Assembly: GCF_008693185.1 (NCBI RefSeq)
Contig: NZ_VXKN01000001.1
Location: 512,963-576,962, forward strand
Reading direction: 5' to 3'
From: Acinetobacter qingfengensis
Lineage (GTDB): Bacteria; Pseudomonadota; Gammaproteobacteria; Pseudomonadales; Moraxellaceae
Length of the DNA stretch: 64,000 nt
Within the stretch, counting starts at the first letter, position 1, and the number at the start of each line of letters is the position of its first letter. Below the pieces are notes generated by a model. The model saw only the letters and a list, made by a program, of their open reading frames with translations. It was not told where the DNA came from and made no database searches. Positions 45,346-53,856 of the stretch are shown one piece after another. The position numbers and the translations under genes were made by a program.

Positions 45346-46833
45346 ATGAGCGCATTTAGAAGAAAAAGAAAACCGATCGGTATTGATGATATTAATATCA
45401 TTGACAATGATAAAACCAAAAAGGCCATTACTGCTGCTGCATTAGGTAATGCGATTGAATGGTTTGACTTTGGTGTGTATGGCTATGTTGCATATGTGCT
45501 GGGAAAAGTATTTTTTCCAAATGCATCACCTAGCATACAAATGATTGCTGCGTTGGCGACATTTTCTGTGCCTTTTATTTTTCGTCCATTAGGAGGTTTA
45601 TTTTTTGGGCGTTTAGGGGATAAATATGGTCGTCAGCATGTTCTGGCTATAACCATTATTATCATGTCATTAAGTACTTTTGGTATTGGTCTTATTCCAT
45701 CTTTTGAAACGATTGGGATCTGGGCACCAATTTTATTGTTAATTGTTAAAATTGCACAAGGTTTCTCCATTGGTGGTGAGTATGCAGGTGCAGCCATTTT
45801 TGTTGCAGAATATTCCCCAGACCGTAAACGTGGCTTTATGGGGAGTTGGCTGGATTTTGGTTCAATTGCGGGCTTTGTATTAGGTGCTGGAACAGTATCA
45901 TTTATTACTTATTTGGTTGGTTCAGAGAGTTTTATTGACTGGGGCTGGCGTATTCCATTTTTTCTAGCGTTACCTTTAGGTGTTATTGGCTTATATTTGC
46001 GTAATGCATTAGAAGAAACACCAGCATATCAACAACATAGTGAAAATCAAACTACGCAACAGAAACCACAAAAAATTAGTTTTAAAGAAATTGCCAGTCA
46101 ACATAAACGTAGTTTACTGGTTTGTGTAGGTATTGTGTTGTGTACGAATGTTACCTATTACATGCTCTTGACCTATCTTCCAAGCTATTTTTCCCATAAT
46201 TTAGGATATTCAGAAGATCATGGTGTACTAATCATCATTGCAGTAATGGTGGGAATGCTATTTGTACAACCATTCATTGGCTGGTTGAGTGATAAATGGG
46301 GCAGAAGGCCATTTATTTTTGCAGGTAGTTTTGGTTTATTATTTTTATCATTACCAGCATTCTATTTACTAGGTACTGATAACGAACCATTGATTTTTCT
46401 GGGGTTATTGATGCTGGCATTATCTTTGAATATGTTGATCGGTGTTATGGCATCAACTTTACCAGCACTTTTCCCTACAGCAATTCGTTATAGTGCTTTG
46501 GCGATTGCATTTAATGTTTCAGTGGTGATTGCAGGTTTAACACCGGCATTAACGGCAGCACTTGTGGAAACAACTCAAGATATTCTTATGCCGGCTTATT
46601 ATTTGATGCTCTGTGGTGTGGTTGGTTTTATTACGGCTTTTTATTTAAAAGAAACTTCAAATAAACCTTTGATTGGTGCAACGCCTATGGCAACCAGTGA
46701 GGAAGAAGCCGTGGAATTACTCGAAGAGTTCCATGATAATCTTGAAAATAAAATAGAAGCAATAGATCAAAAAATTGAAGAATTACAGGAAAAACGGCAG
46801 AAACTTGCAGACCAACATCCAAAAATTGATTAA
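45346..46833 (+). CDS. proP: ProP-like proline/glycine-betaine:H+ symporter (MFS, MHS family)
   Basis: MFS transporter of 495 residues with twelve membrane helices in about 35-440, an early ALGNAIEWFDFGVYGYV segment and a GRLGDKYGRQHVL loop typical of the metabolite:H+ symporter family. A C-terminal heptad-rich tail (about 452-495) predicts the antiparallel coiled coil that tunes osmotic activation in Escherichia coli ProP. The ATG follows AGGA by eight bases. A strong terminator follows. Confidence 0.9.
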   Translation: MSAFRRKRKPIGIDDINIIDNDKTKKAITAAALGNAIEWFDFGVYGYVAYVLGKVFFPNASPSIQMIAALATFSVPFIFRPLGGLFFGRLGDKYGRQHVLAITIIIMSLSTFGIGLIPSFETIGIWAPILLLIVKIAQGFSIGGEYAGAAIFVAEYSPDRKRGFMGSWLDFGSIAGFVLGAGTVSFITYLVGSESFIDWGWRIPFFLALPLGVIGLYLRNALEETPAYQQHSENQTTQQKPQKISFKEIASQHKRSLLVCVGIVLCTNVTYYMLLTYLPSYFSHNLGYSEDHGVLIIIAVMVGMLFVQPFIGWLSDKWGRRPFIFAGSFGLLFLSLPAFYLLGTDNEPLIFLGLLMLALSLNMLIGVMASTLPALFPTAIRYSALAIAFNVSVVIAGLTPALTAALVETTQDILMPAYYLMLCGVVGFITAFYLKETSNKPLIGATPMATSEEEAVELLEEFHDNLENKIEAIDQKIEELQEKRQKLADQHPKID

Positions 46834-46845
46834 AGTCTGTATTAT

Positions 46846-46874
46846 AAATGCGAGGTATTTAATCTCGCATTTTA
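46846..46874. terminator. Bidirectional terminator between proP and dmeF
   Basis: Perfect 9-bp inverted repeat AAATGCGAG and CTCGCATTT with a 9-base loop; T tract on the right and A-rich sequence on the left; it lies between convergent genes. Confidence 0.85.
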
Positions 46875-46876
46875 CC

Positions 46877-47794
46877 TTACCTAAAATTTATTTCTACACT
46901 GGCATGTACAATCTCTTCATGTATGGATAAAGCCTGTTTTACGATTTTTGGGGTTAAAGTATGATCTGTCGTATCCAGCGCAAGGATACTGGAAAACTTG
47001 CTTTTACCGACCTTCCATACATGTAAATCAGTAATTTGTATTGCTGGATTTAAATTATTAATAACGTCTCGAATTTCTTCAACAACTGGTTCTTTCATTT
47101 CTGCATCCAAAAGAGTTTTGCTTGTTTGCTGAATTAATCCCCATGCCCATTTAGAAACTAAAATTACACCAACAATACCTAAGATCGCATCCAGAAAATT
47201 CCAACCAAAATATTTTCCTGCAAACAGTGCAATAATGGCCAATACCGATGTCGTGGCATCTGCAATAACATGAAGAAAAGCAGCCTTTTGATTAAGATCA
47301 TGCGTATTGCGGTGCGAGTGATATTCATGAGAATCATGGTTATGATGATTATCATGTAGTAGCCATGCGCAAATTAGATTCACGATTAAACCTAAAATTG
47401 CGATGAGAATTGCTTCATTATAATGAATCTGGATCGGATTATATAATCTCTCAAGTGAGCTATAGCACATTATTGCAGCCACAACCATTAACAAAATTGC
47501 GCTAGTGTATCCTGCTAAAATCTCAATTTTCCATGTACCAAAGCAAAATCTTTCATCATGGGCATAGTGTCGAGCTGCCCGATAAGCAAGATATGCCAAA
47601 CCCAAAGCCACCATATGCGAGCTCATGTGCCAACCATCAGCTAGCAAAGCCATAGAATTAAATAAAATTCCACCAAAAATTTCAGCAACCATCATAAGGC
47701 CTGTAAATATGGTCGCAATCAAGATTCTCCTTTGAGCCAGAGGATTACCTTCATCAAATTGATGCGAATGTTTTGTTGATAAGCGGTTGAGCAT
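46877..47794 (-). CDS. dmeF: Cation diffusion facilitator, DmeF-like (Co/Ni efflux)
   Basis: CDF transporter of 305 residues with six helices. TM2 carries DGWHMSSH and TM5 the HVIAD site, giving the mixed His/Asp transport site. A histidine-rich cytoplasmic loop (about 148-170, HDNHHNHDSHEYHSHRN-type) lies between TM4 and TM5, and a C-terminal cytoplasmic domain with LHVWKVG follows. DmeF in relatives exports cobalt and nickel. The divergent RcnR-type regulator and shared operator support Co/Ni rather than zinc as inducer. Confidence 0.88.
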   Translation of the reverse strand: MLNRLSTKHSHQFDEGNPLAQRRILIATIFTGLMMVAEIFGGILFNSMALLADGWHMSSHMVALGLAYLAYRAARHYAHDERFCFGTWKIEILAGYTSAILLMVVAAIMCYSSLERLYNPIQIHYNEAILIAILGLIVNLICAWLLHDNHHNHDSHEYHSHRNTHDLNQKAAFLHVIADATTSVLAIIALFAGKYFGWNFLDAILGIVGVILVSKWAWGLIQQTSKTLLDAEMKEPVVEEIRDVINNLNPAIQITDLHVWKVGKSKFSSILALDTTDHTLTPKIVKQALSIHEEIVHASVEINFR

Positions 47795-47814
47795 ATTGTT
47801 AACACCATGTTAAA

Positions 47815-47830
47815 ATACCCCATAGAGTAT
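47815..47830. promoter_or_regulatory. Candidate RcnR/CsoR-family operator between dmeF and dmeR
   Basis: ATACCCCATAGAGTAT: outer ATAC and GTAT arms flank an asymmetric C-tract, the layout of RcnR/InrS-type operators (A/T arms around a G/C tract). It lies in the 60-bp divergent gap, 21 bp from dmeF and 25 bp from the regulator start, placed to repress both. Confidence 0.6.
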
Positions 47831-47854
47831 ATTGCTATTTGGAGTAGATTTTCA

Positions 47855-48115
47855 ATGGCTCATTTACAACACAACAGAAAAGTTTTGAATCGTATTAGTC
47901 GCCTTCAAGGACAGATGAATACTGTCTATAAAACTGTCAGTGAAGGAAAAACACCATGCATTGAGGTTTTACAACAGGTTTCAGCAATTCGTGGTGCTGT
48001 CAACGGATTAATGAATGAATTGTTGGAAGGACATTTAAAAAATCATGTTTTATCTGATCATTACGATGAACAGGAATTGGAAAATTTTTTAGAATTATTT
48101 AAAAAGTATAAATAG
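47855..48115 (+). CDS. dmeR: DmeR/RcnR-type metal-sensing repressor (CsoR/RcnR family)
   Basis: Four-helix metalloregulator of 86 residues. With the ATG at 47855 (GGAG ten bases upstream) the metal ligands fall at H3, C35, H60 and H64, exactly the numbering of Escherichia coli RcnR; an ATG 48 bases upstream would overlap the operator and spoil this. The family core LQGQMNTVYK and SAIRGAVNGLMNE is intact. It should release DNA on binding Co or Ni and derepress dmeF. Confidence 0.9.
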   Translation: MAHLQHNRKVLNRISRLQGQMNTVYKTVSEGKTPCIEVLQQVSAIRGAVNGLMNELLEGHLKNHVLSDHYDEQELENFLELFKKYK

Positions 48116-48218
48116 TCGAATAGATATGAACGCATTGCCAATCGGAAAAATATTAGGGAACACAATTTTGTCCAATAAATTATAATGCTCAAATAAGCAA
48201 ACTGATGTGAAAGTCAAC

Positions 48219-48249
48219 ACAGGCCACCATGTTAATCTTGGTAGCCTGT
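48219..48249 (-). terminator. Candidate terminator after the binding-protein gene
   Basis: ACAGGC (48219-48224) pairs with GCCTGT (48244-48249), extended inward by ACCA and TGGT after single-base bulges, in the gap just past the 3' end of the leftward binding-protein gene. Confidence 0.6.
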
Positions 48250-48279
48250 TGTCTGCAATTATAAAGTTTAATAAGTTAC

Positions 48280-49128
48280 TTAGTTCATTAATTTCTTAAT
48301 TTCTTCTTCAGTAGGTGCTTGCAAATCATATTTTTTGATTAAGGCATCATATTCACCGGATTGTTTAAGTTTTTGTAATCCTTCGTTAATTCGATTATAA
48401 GTCGTTGTATCACCTTTACGCACTGCTATACCGCCTAAAAATGGAAAGAATGGTTCTGTAGAAGTAATTTCAACTTTACCATTAAGTTTTTTGACTGTAG
48501 TTCGTGCCACGCTGCTATCATCATATTGGGCATCGGCAGCTTTGGCTAATACCGCCTGTACAGCTTGTGGTGAGGTATCGAATTCACGTACTGTAATGGC
48601 TGTTTTACCTTTTGCCAGACAACTTTCTTTAGAAAGTTGATTTAATTGATCCGGATATAAAGAACCTTTTTGTGTTGCAATGGTTTTTCCGCATAAATCA
48701 TCACGTACTTTTGGTTTATAACTGGAATCAGTTAATACGACAACTGATTCAGTTGATTTAAAATAGGGGATCATGTCTACTTTTTTAAGGCGTTCCTGTG
48801 TAATGTACATACCTGAAATAACAGCATCATATTTCTTGCCATCTAGTCCTGGAATTAAATTTGAAAATCTTGTATCCATAAAGTTCGCTGTAGCAGAAGA
48901 TTGTTTTAGGATGGCATTCATTAAATCAATATCAAATCCGGCTGGCTGGTTATTTTCCATATATTCAAAAGGTGGAAATGTCATATCAGAACCAATATTA
49001 ATGGTTTCTGCTGTATTTCCGGAAGAACTGGCATTTTCAGTTGATGCACTTTCTTTGTTACAGGCAGTTAAGCCAGCGGCAAGCATGAATGCCAATAGCG
49101 GATGAAGATAAGATTTTACAATACGCAT
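48280..49128 (-). CDS. Amino-acid-type ABC transporter substrate-binding lipoprotein
   Basis: Family 3 solute-binding protein of 282 residues with a lipobox LTAC (C23). The ATG at 49128 has GGGAG seven bases upstream; an ATG 66 bases earlier is rejected. The fold motifs FEYMENNQPAGFDIDLMNAI and the ligand-carboxylate arginine in ITQERLKKVD are present, as is an aspartate (AAADAQYDDSSVA region) for an alpha-amino group, so an amino-acid-like ligand is likely. No permease adjoins; the nearest is the fused ABC protein at 52181-53692. A tandem 11-bp repeat lies just upstream. Confidence 0.88.
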   Translation of the reverse strand: MRIVKSYLHPLLAFMLAAGLTACNKESASTENASSSGNTAETINIGSDMTFPPFEYMENNQPAGFDIDLMNAILKQSSATANFMDTRFSNLIPGLDGKKYDAVISGMYITQERLKKVDMIPYFKSTESVVVLTDSSYKPKVRDDLCGKTIATQKGSLYPDQLNQLSKESCLAKGKTAITVREFDTSPQAVQAVLAKAADAQYDDSSVARTTVKKLNGKVEITSTEPFFPFLGGIAVRKGDTTTYNRINEGLQKLKQSGEYDALIKKYDLQAPTEEEIKKLMN

Positions 49129-49154
49129 AGGGTAGCTCCCATCGTTAATTCCTG

Positions 49155-49176
49155 TGATATCAGTTTGATATCTGTT
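49155..49176. promoter_or_regulatory. Tandem 11-bp repeat upstream of the binding-protein gene
   Basis: TGATATCAGTT (49155-49165) is followed directly by TGATATCTGTT (49166-49176); each contains the palindrome GATATC, spaced one helical turn. It lies 27-48 bp before the binding-protein start within the divergent region shared with the aldolase-like gene. Confidence 0.5.
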
Positions 49177-49306
49177 ATCTATAGTTATACTCAAGTTCGT
49201 ACAAGAAAGTAATTTTGAAATTCCTATGCATGGTTATTAAAAATCCGATCCAGCATCAGGTAAAAAGTTCATAGAATAAATATAACAAGGTTTGAGAGAT
49301 AGACAC

Positions 49307-50029
49307 GTGAACGAACAACAAATTCGTATTGATTTAGCCGCATGCTTTCGTATATTTGCCAGAATGGGTATGCATGAAGCTGTTGCCAATCATTTTAGTG
49401 CAGCAGTTTCGGCTGATGGTAAGAAGTTTTTGCTTAATCCAAAGTGGAAGCACTTTTCAAGAATTAAAGCCAGTGATTTGATTCTTGTAGATGCCGAAGA
49501 TGTTGGCAGTTTTAATCGTGGTGAAATTGATCCAACAGCATGGGCAATTCATGGTCAAATTCATATGTTGAGGCCAGATGTACGTGTTGTTTTGCATTTG
49601 CATCCGATATTTTCAACCGCAATTGCCAGTTTACAAAATCCGACCATTAGACCAATTGATCAAAATACAGCACGTTATTTTAATCGGGTTGCCTATGATC
49701 AACATTATGGTGGTATGGCTGACTCCAAAGTCGAAGGTCAACGTCTTGCAAATATTTTGCAAGACAAAAAACGCTTAATGATGGGTAATCATGGGGTGTT
49801 GATTGGTTCACATTCAATTGGTGTTGCTTTTGATGATATGTATACCATAGAACGTGCTTGTCAGATTCTTACGACAGCTTATTCAACAGGACAAGCGCTA
49901 AAAATTCTGGATGATGCCGTTGCAGAAAAAACGGCTCAGGATTGGGAAAAGATTGAGAGTTTTAGTGAAGCCCATTTTATGGAAATGAAAGCTTTATTGG
50001 TTGAGCAAGAGCCTGATTTTATGGATTGA
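49307..50029 (+). CDS. Class II aldolase/adducin family protein
   Basis: AraD/FucA-fold protein of about 240 residues. Zinc-ligand histidines are visible in HLHPIFSTAIAS (H97, H99) and NHGVLIGS (about 159), so it is probably a metal enzyme. I start at the GTG 49307, eight bases after GAGAG; the upstream TTG at 49292 lies on top of its own purine tract. Substrates in the family range from sugar phosphates to decarboxylations of branched acids; the context (binding protein, monooxygenase cluster) does not fix it. Confidence 0.85.
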   Translation: MNEQQIRIDLAACFRIFARMGMHEAVANHFSAAVSADGKKFLLNPKWKHFSRIKASDLILVDAEDVGSFNRGEIDPTAWAIHGQIHMLRPDVRVVLHLHPIFSTAIASLQNPTIRPIDQNTARYFNRVAYDQHYGGMADSKVEGQRLANILQDKKRLMMGNHGVLIGSHSIGVAFDDMYTIERACQILTTAYSTGQALKILDDAVAEKTAQDWEKIESFSEAHFMEMKALLVEQEPDFMD

Positions 50030-50053
50030 TATTTTAAATTTTAATTAAGTAAG

Positions 50054-50081
50054 CAGGATTAAGAAATTGATCCTGTTTTTT
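50054..50081 (+). terminator. Rho-independent terminator after the aldolase-like gene
   Basis: CAGGAT (50054-50059) and ATCCTG (50070-50075) form a stem followed by six T, 25 bases past the stop. Confidence 0.8.
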
Positions 50082-50280
50082 ATATGATTAGCCAAAACAT
50101 AATGAATACTAATGAGATAGCAGTTTCTTTAAACGCATTATTACCAAATGTATTCTGATTAAAAATTCATATAAAAAGATAATTTTTTGTTTGCCACATA
50201 AATCATATATACTGTTCTTTGAAAATAATGGATGATTTTCTTTAGTTGTAATTTTAAAACTTCTGCGTTGATATGCCTAA

Positions 50281-50856
50281 ATGAAAAATACCTTTCGTTC
50301 TGAACAATCCCGTAATTTGATTATTCAATCTGCATTAACCATTATCGCGCGTGATGGCGCATCAAAACTTACATTTGATGCTATTGCAAAGGAAAGTGGA
50401 ATAAGTAAGGGAAGATTAACACATCATTTTAAGAATAAAGAAGAAATTATAAAGGCGTTACTGGAACATCAAGTTACCTATTTTAGTGATCACCACCAAC
50501 AACATCTAAAAGAACTTGGAGATCATCACAAAGAAGCCAATTTGGTAGCTCAAATTTCTACTTTATATGAAATATACAGTAAACCAGATCCCATTGCTTT
50601 TGCCATTCTGGGCGCATTAATGGAAAATCCAATGCTTCTTGCACCTAGCTTAGAAAAGGATTCAAAAATTATTCAGGAGATTAGAGCAGAAGCTGAAGAT
50701 CCAGAACTTGCAATTCTAAGATGGATGGCGGCTAGAGGACTTGCAATTTTTTCTTTATTGGGTGGTCGTATTATTTCTGACGAAGAGAGTGAAAAATTAT
50801 TTGATCGCTTAAAAGATAATACGCAGTGGGAAAGATTAAAACATACAGATAATTAA
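50281..50856 (+). CDS. TetR/AcrR family transcriptional regulator
   Basis: Regulator of 191 residues with an N-terminal HTH (about residues 30-55, FDAIAKESGISKGRLTHHFKNKEEI) and a C-terminal domain resembling the TetR_C_37-like group. It is isolated by a terminator upstream and a 438-base gap downstream, so it is monocistronic. The inverted repeat near 51204-51250 upstream of the next gene is a possible target. Confidence 0.88.
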   Translation: MKNTFRSEQSRNLIIQSALTIIARDGASKLTFDAIAKESGISKGRLTHHFKNKEEIIKALLEHQVTYFSDHHQQHLKELGDHHKEANLVAQISTLYEIYSKPDPIAFAILGALMENPMLLAPSLEKDSKIIQEIRAEAEDPELAILRWMAARGLAIFSLLGGRIISDEESEKLFDRLKDNTQWERLKHTDN

Positions 50857-51294
50857 TCTTAGAGCAATTCTTTAATGATGATATAAGACTTTAAGAATGA
50901 ATAGATTATCTCACATAACTTTTATGATAATAGTTCAGTTATTACCATAAAAGTTATTAACTATGCAAATGTAAAATAACCCTGATGATAAAATTATCTA
51001 AAAATCAAACTCATTGTGCTTTAAGTCATACCTAGCGAATCGAGTAATTTACATAAGATCTATGCAAAAATTCATATAAAAGCTTTGGAAGCTTATGTTG
51101 ATAAAATGTTTGTAATCTAAAAAAGATTTTTTAAAACTAAAAATTTTGTGATGTAGACAGTAACTTCTGAGATAGATATGGCTAAAATTTTATATAAAAA
51201 CAGACTAGACGGTTTGTTTTTTAGGTGATAATGTACACTTATTGTCTAGTTTGTACAAAGATCATTTTAATTTTTTATTGTAGAGTGGTGATAT
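50857..51294. other. 438-base intergenic region with a promoter-like inverted repeat
   Basis: No credible reading frame. ACTAGAC (51204-51210) and GTCTAGT (51244-51250) form a 7-bp inverted repeat around a good -10 candidate GATAAT (51227-51232), just before the lipoprotein gene. This resembles the CTAGAC-containing operators of TetR-type repressors. The rest is AT-rich without recognised features. Confidence 0.45.
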
Positions 51295-51948
51295 ATGAAA
51301 AAGTCTAATCAAGTTTTGTTAATCTGTTTACTTGTAAGTTTAATCACAGCATGTGCTAGTATAAAACCAGTGGCATATCGCGATCTTGCCTCATCTCAAC
51401 ATTTGATTGAGAATCATAATAAAAAACAATACAAAGAACCGTATATTTATAAAACAAATGTAAATTGGAAATCGTATAATCGAGCTATTATTGCACCAGT
51501 AACAATTTATCAAGGATCAGACCACCAATTACAGGATTTAAATCAACAACAACAACAGGAACTTGCTCAATATATGCATCAACAATTTGAAAAGGCGTTA
51601 TCAAGTCGCTTTCAGATTACTTCCGGACTTGAACCAGAAACATTGCTAATAAAATTAACACTTACAGGCGCAACAAAAACAAATACTTTTTTGGGTCCTA
51701 TAACTAAATTTGATATTGGTGGTTCGCTTTATAATGGCGTACAAAGTATCAGAGGAAGAGAGGGGGCATTTATGGGATCGGTAATGTATGTGGTAGAAAT
51801 ATACGATGCACAAACTCAGAAATTAATTGAAGCAAAAGTGGTAAAACAATATCCAAATTCATATAATATTGGTGCAAGCGTTGGTGCTTTAAAAGCCGCA
51901 AAAGTTGGAATAGAAAAAGGAGCAGAAGAACTCGCTCATGACTTTTAA
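51295..51948 (+). CDS. DUF3313-like lipoprotein
   Basis: Product of 217 residues with a lipobox LITAC (C20). The mature part has YRDLASSQHL, then a beta-rich domain with RAIIAPVTIYQGS and a long glutamine-rich helix (about 78-100); this fits the DUF3313 family of envelope lipoproteins. The C-terminal GASVGALKAAKVGIEKGAEELAHDF helix resembles a membrane-apposed amphipathic segment. Function is unknown. It has its own promoter-like region and no partner in the operon sense. Confidence 0.78.
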   Translation: MKKSNQVLLICLLVSLITACASIKPVAYRDLASSQHLIENHNKKQYKEPYIYKTNVNWKSYNRAIIAPVTIYQGSDHQLQDLNQQQQQELAQYMHQQFEKALSSRFQITSGLEPETLLIKLTLTGATKTNTFLGPITKFDIGGSLYNGVQSIRGREGAFMGSVMYVVEIYDAQTQKLIEAKVVKQYPNSYNIGASVGALKAAKVGIEKGAEELAHDF

Positions 51949-52180
51949 ATGTTAGATCAGTCGATTTTCTATGTTGGTTGAGCGGGGTTCTTTGATAAAT
52001 AAGCTTCAATTATACTCAACAGGTTTTAAATCAATCATATAATAATGTTTCGTGATGAAATATTTCTTGGTGGATTCCTTACAGAATATTCCATCACTGT
52101 ATTATGCACGGTTAGCAATTTATTTTGCTTTATTTATATTGATTACAGAACAGAGTAAATTGCAAAGTAATCATGTTCAA

Positions 52181-53692
52181 TCAATGTTTCTGGATAAAAT
52201 TTTGTAGACGACTATTTTCCGATTGTAATAACTTTTCTGGGCTGTCATCAGCGACGACATAACCATTTTCCATAAAGACCACACGATCTGATACTTTAAA
52301 GGCAAAATTCATTTCATGCGTAACAATGATCATGGTTAAACCTTCATCAGCCAGTTCCTCAATCACTTTAAGTACTTCGTTGACCAATTCGGGATCAAGA
52401 GCAGAGGTTGGTTCGTCAAATAGAATAACAGATGGATGCATTGCCAAGGCACGGGCGATAGCAACGCGTTGTTGTTGTCCTCCGGATAACTGATGTGGGT
52501 ATTTATTGGCATGTTGCTTCATTCCCACTTTTTCTAACATGGCAAGTGCAGTGACTTTGTTGGCTAAGGATGTATCCAGTCGATGATATTGTGGTGCCAG
52601 CATGACATTTTCTAAAATAGTCTTATGTGGAAAAAGATTGAAGCTTTGAAATACCATGCCCACATGAATAATCTGTGATTTATATGATGCAGAGTCATCT
52701 GTAAGATTTTGATCTTTTAAAAATGGATGACCTAATAGATTTACTGTACCACGATTTAATTTTTCTAAACCGTTTAGTGTACGAATAAAGGTCGTTTTTC
52801 CTGATCCAGATGGCCCAATAATAGAAATTACTTCTCCCCATTTGACATTTAAATTAATGCCTTTTAAGACATCATGATCACCATAGGATTTATGAATGTC
52901 GATTGCTTCAAGTGCATATTGACCTTGTTGCTCTGCGACAATTTGCTTGCGTTTTGAGATAGATGCACTGGAAATATCTGCCAGAATAGGATCATCTTCC
53001 CGAAGTAATCCTAGATTTTTACGTGTTACATCCATACGTTTTTCAATCCAGCTCATCAGCCAGCCAAATACGGTAACAATTAAAACATAATAAAAAGCTA
53101 CAGCCAGCATGGTTTCCATGACTAGAAAATTCTGGGTATATAATCGTTGACCAACCAATAAAATTTCGGTCAGGGAAATTACCGAAACCAAAGAAGTTAA
53201 TTTGACAATAGTGACATATTCATTGCCCAATGTCGGTAAGGCGATTCGTAATGCTTGTGGAATAACGATCAACCGTTGGATGCCTGTGTACTTTAATCCC
53301 AGTGCTTTGCCTGCTTCAATTTGACCTTTGGTGATTGAATTCAGACCACCTCGATGAATTTCGGCAATATATGCAGCTTCACTTAAAGTCATTGCTAGTA
53401 AGCCGGAAATAAATGGAGAGGCAAGCAAAACGCTGCTTGATGGATAAATTTGTGGCAAATTAAAAATAAATACCAATAATACCAGCAAAGGCAGGCTTCT
53501 AAAGAACCAGATATACAAACTGCTACTTGTTGAGATAACTTTAAATCTTGATTGTTTTGCTAATGCCAGTACAAAACCAAAAACAATACCCAAAATCCAC
53601 ACCAGAACACTGAGTTCAATGACTGTAAGTGTGGCATTCCAAAAATCATGATTAGTTAATAAACTGAATGCGTAAGTCCAATTGAACTCCAT
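52181..53692 (-). CDS. Fused amino-acid ABC transporter permease/ATP-binding protein
   Basis: Single polypeptide of 503 residues. HisM/GlnP-type permease in residues 1-225 with five helices and the EAA loop (EAGKALGLKYTGIQRLIVIPQ split around residue 125); a linker of about 20 residues; then a GlnQ-type ATPase (about 262-503) with Walker A GPSGSGKTT, signature LSGGQQQR and Walker B VILFDEPTSALDPE. There is no frameshift; the fusion is in frame. It probably works with the binding protein at 48280-49128. It is the last gene downstream of the M20 gene, with a 164-base gap. Confidence 0.9.
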   Translation of the reverse strand: MEFNWTYAFSLLTNHDFWNATLTVIELSVLVWILGIVFGFVLALAKQSRFKVISTSSSLYIWFFRSLPLLVLLVFIFNLPQIYPSSSVLLASPFISGLLAMTLSEAAYIAEIHRGGLNSITKGQIEAGKALGLKYTGIQRLIVIPQALRIALPTLGNEYVTIVKLTSLVSVISLTEILLVGQRLYTQNFLVMETMLAVAFYYVLIVTVFGWLMSWIEKRMDVTRKNLGLLREDDPILADISSASISKRKQIVAEQQGQYALEAIDIHKSYGDHDVLKGINLNVKWGEVISIIGPSGSGKTTFIRTLNGLEKLNRGTVNLLGHPFLKDQNLTDDSASYKSQIIHVGMVFQSFNLFPHKTILENVMLAPQYHRLDTSLANKVTALAMLEKVGMKQHANKYPHQLSGGQQQRVAIARALAMHPSVILFDEPTSALDPELVNEVLKVIEELADEGLTMIIVTHEMNFAFKVSDRVVFMENGYVVADDSPEKLLQSENSRLQNFIQKH

Positions 53693-53856
53693 TCCAACCT
53701 CCAGAATCTATAAATTTTTTGCTTATTATTTTTATAGCGGATTTGGATTTAATAAGTAATTTCTAAATCGTGATGCAGTTATATGGAAAATATGAATCTA
53801 AAAAACCTGAGCAGAAAACATACTGTTCAGGTTGTACTAAAATAAAATTTAAACTT

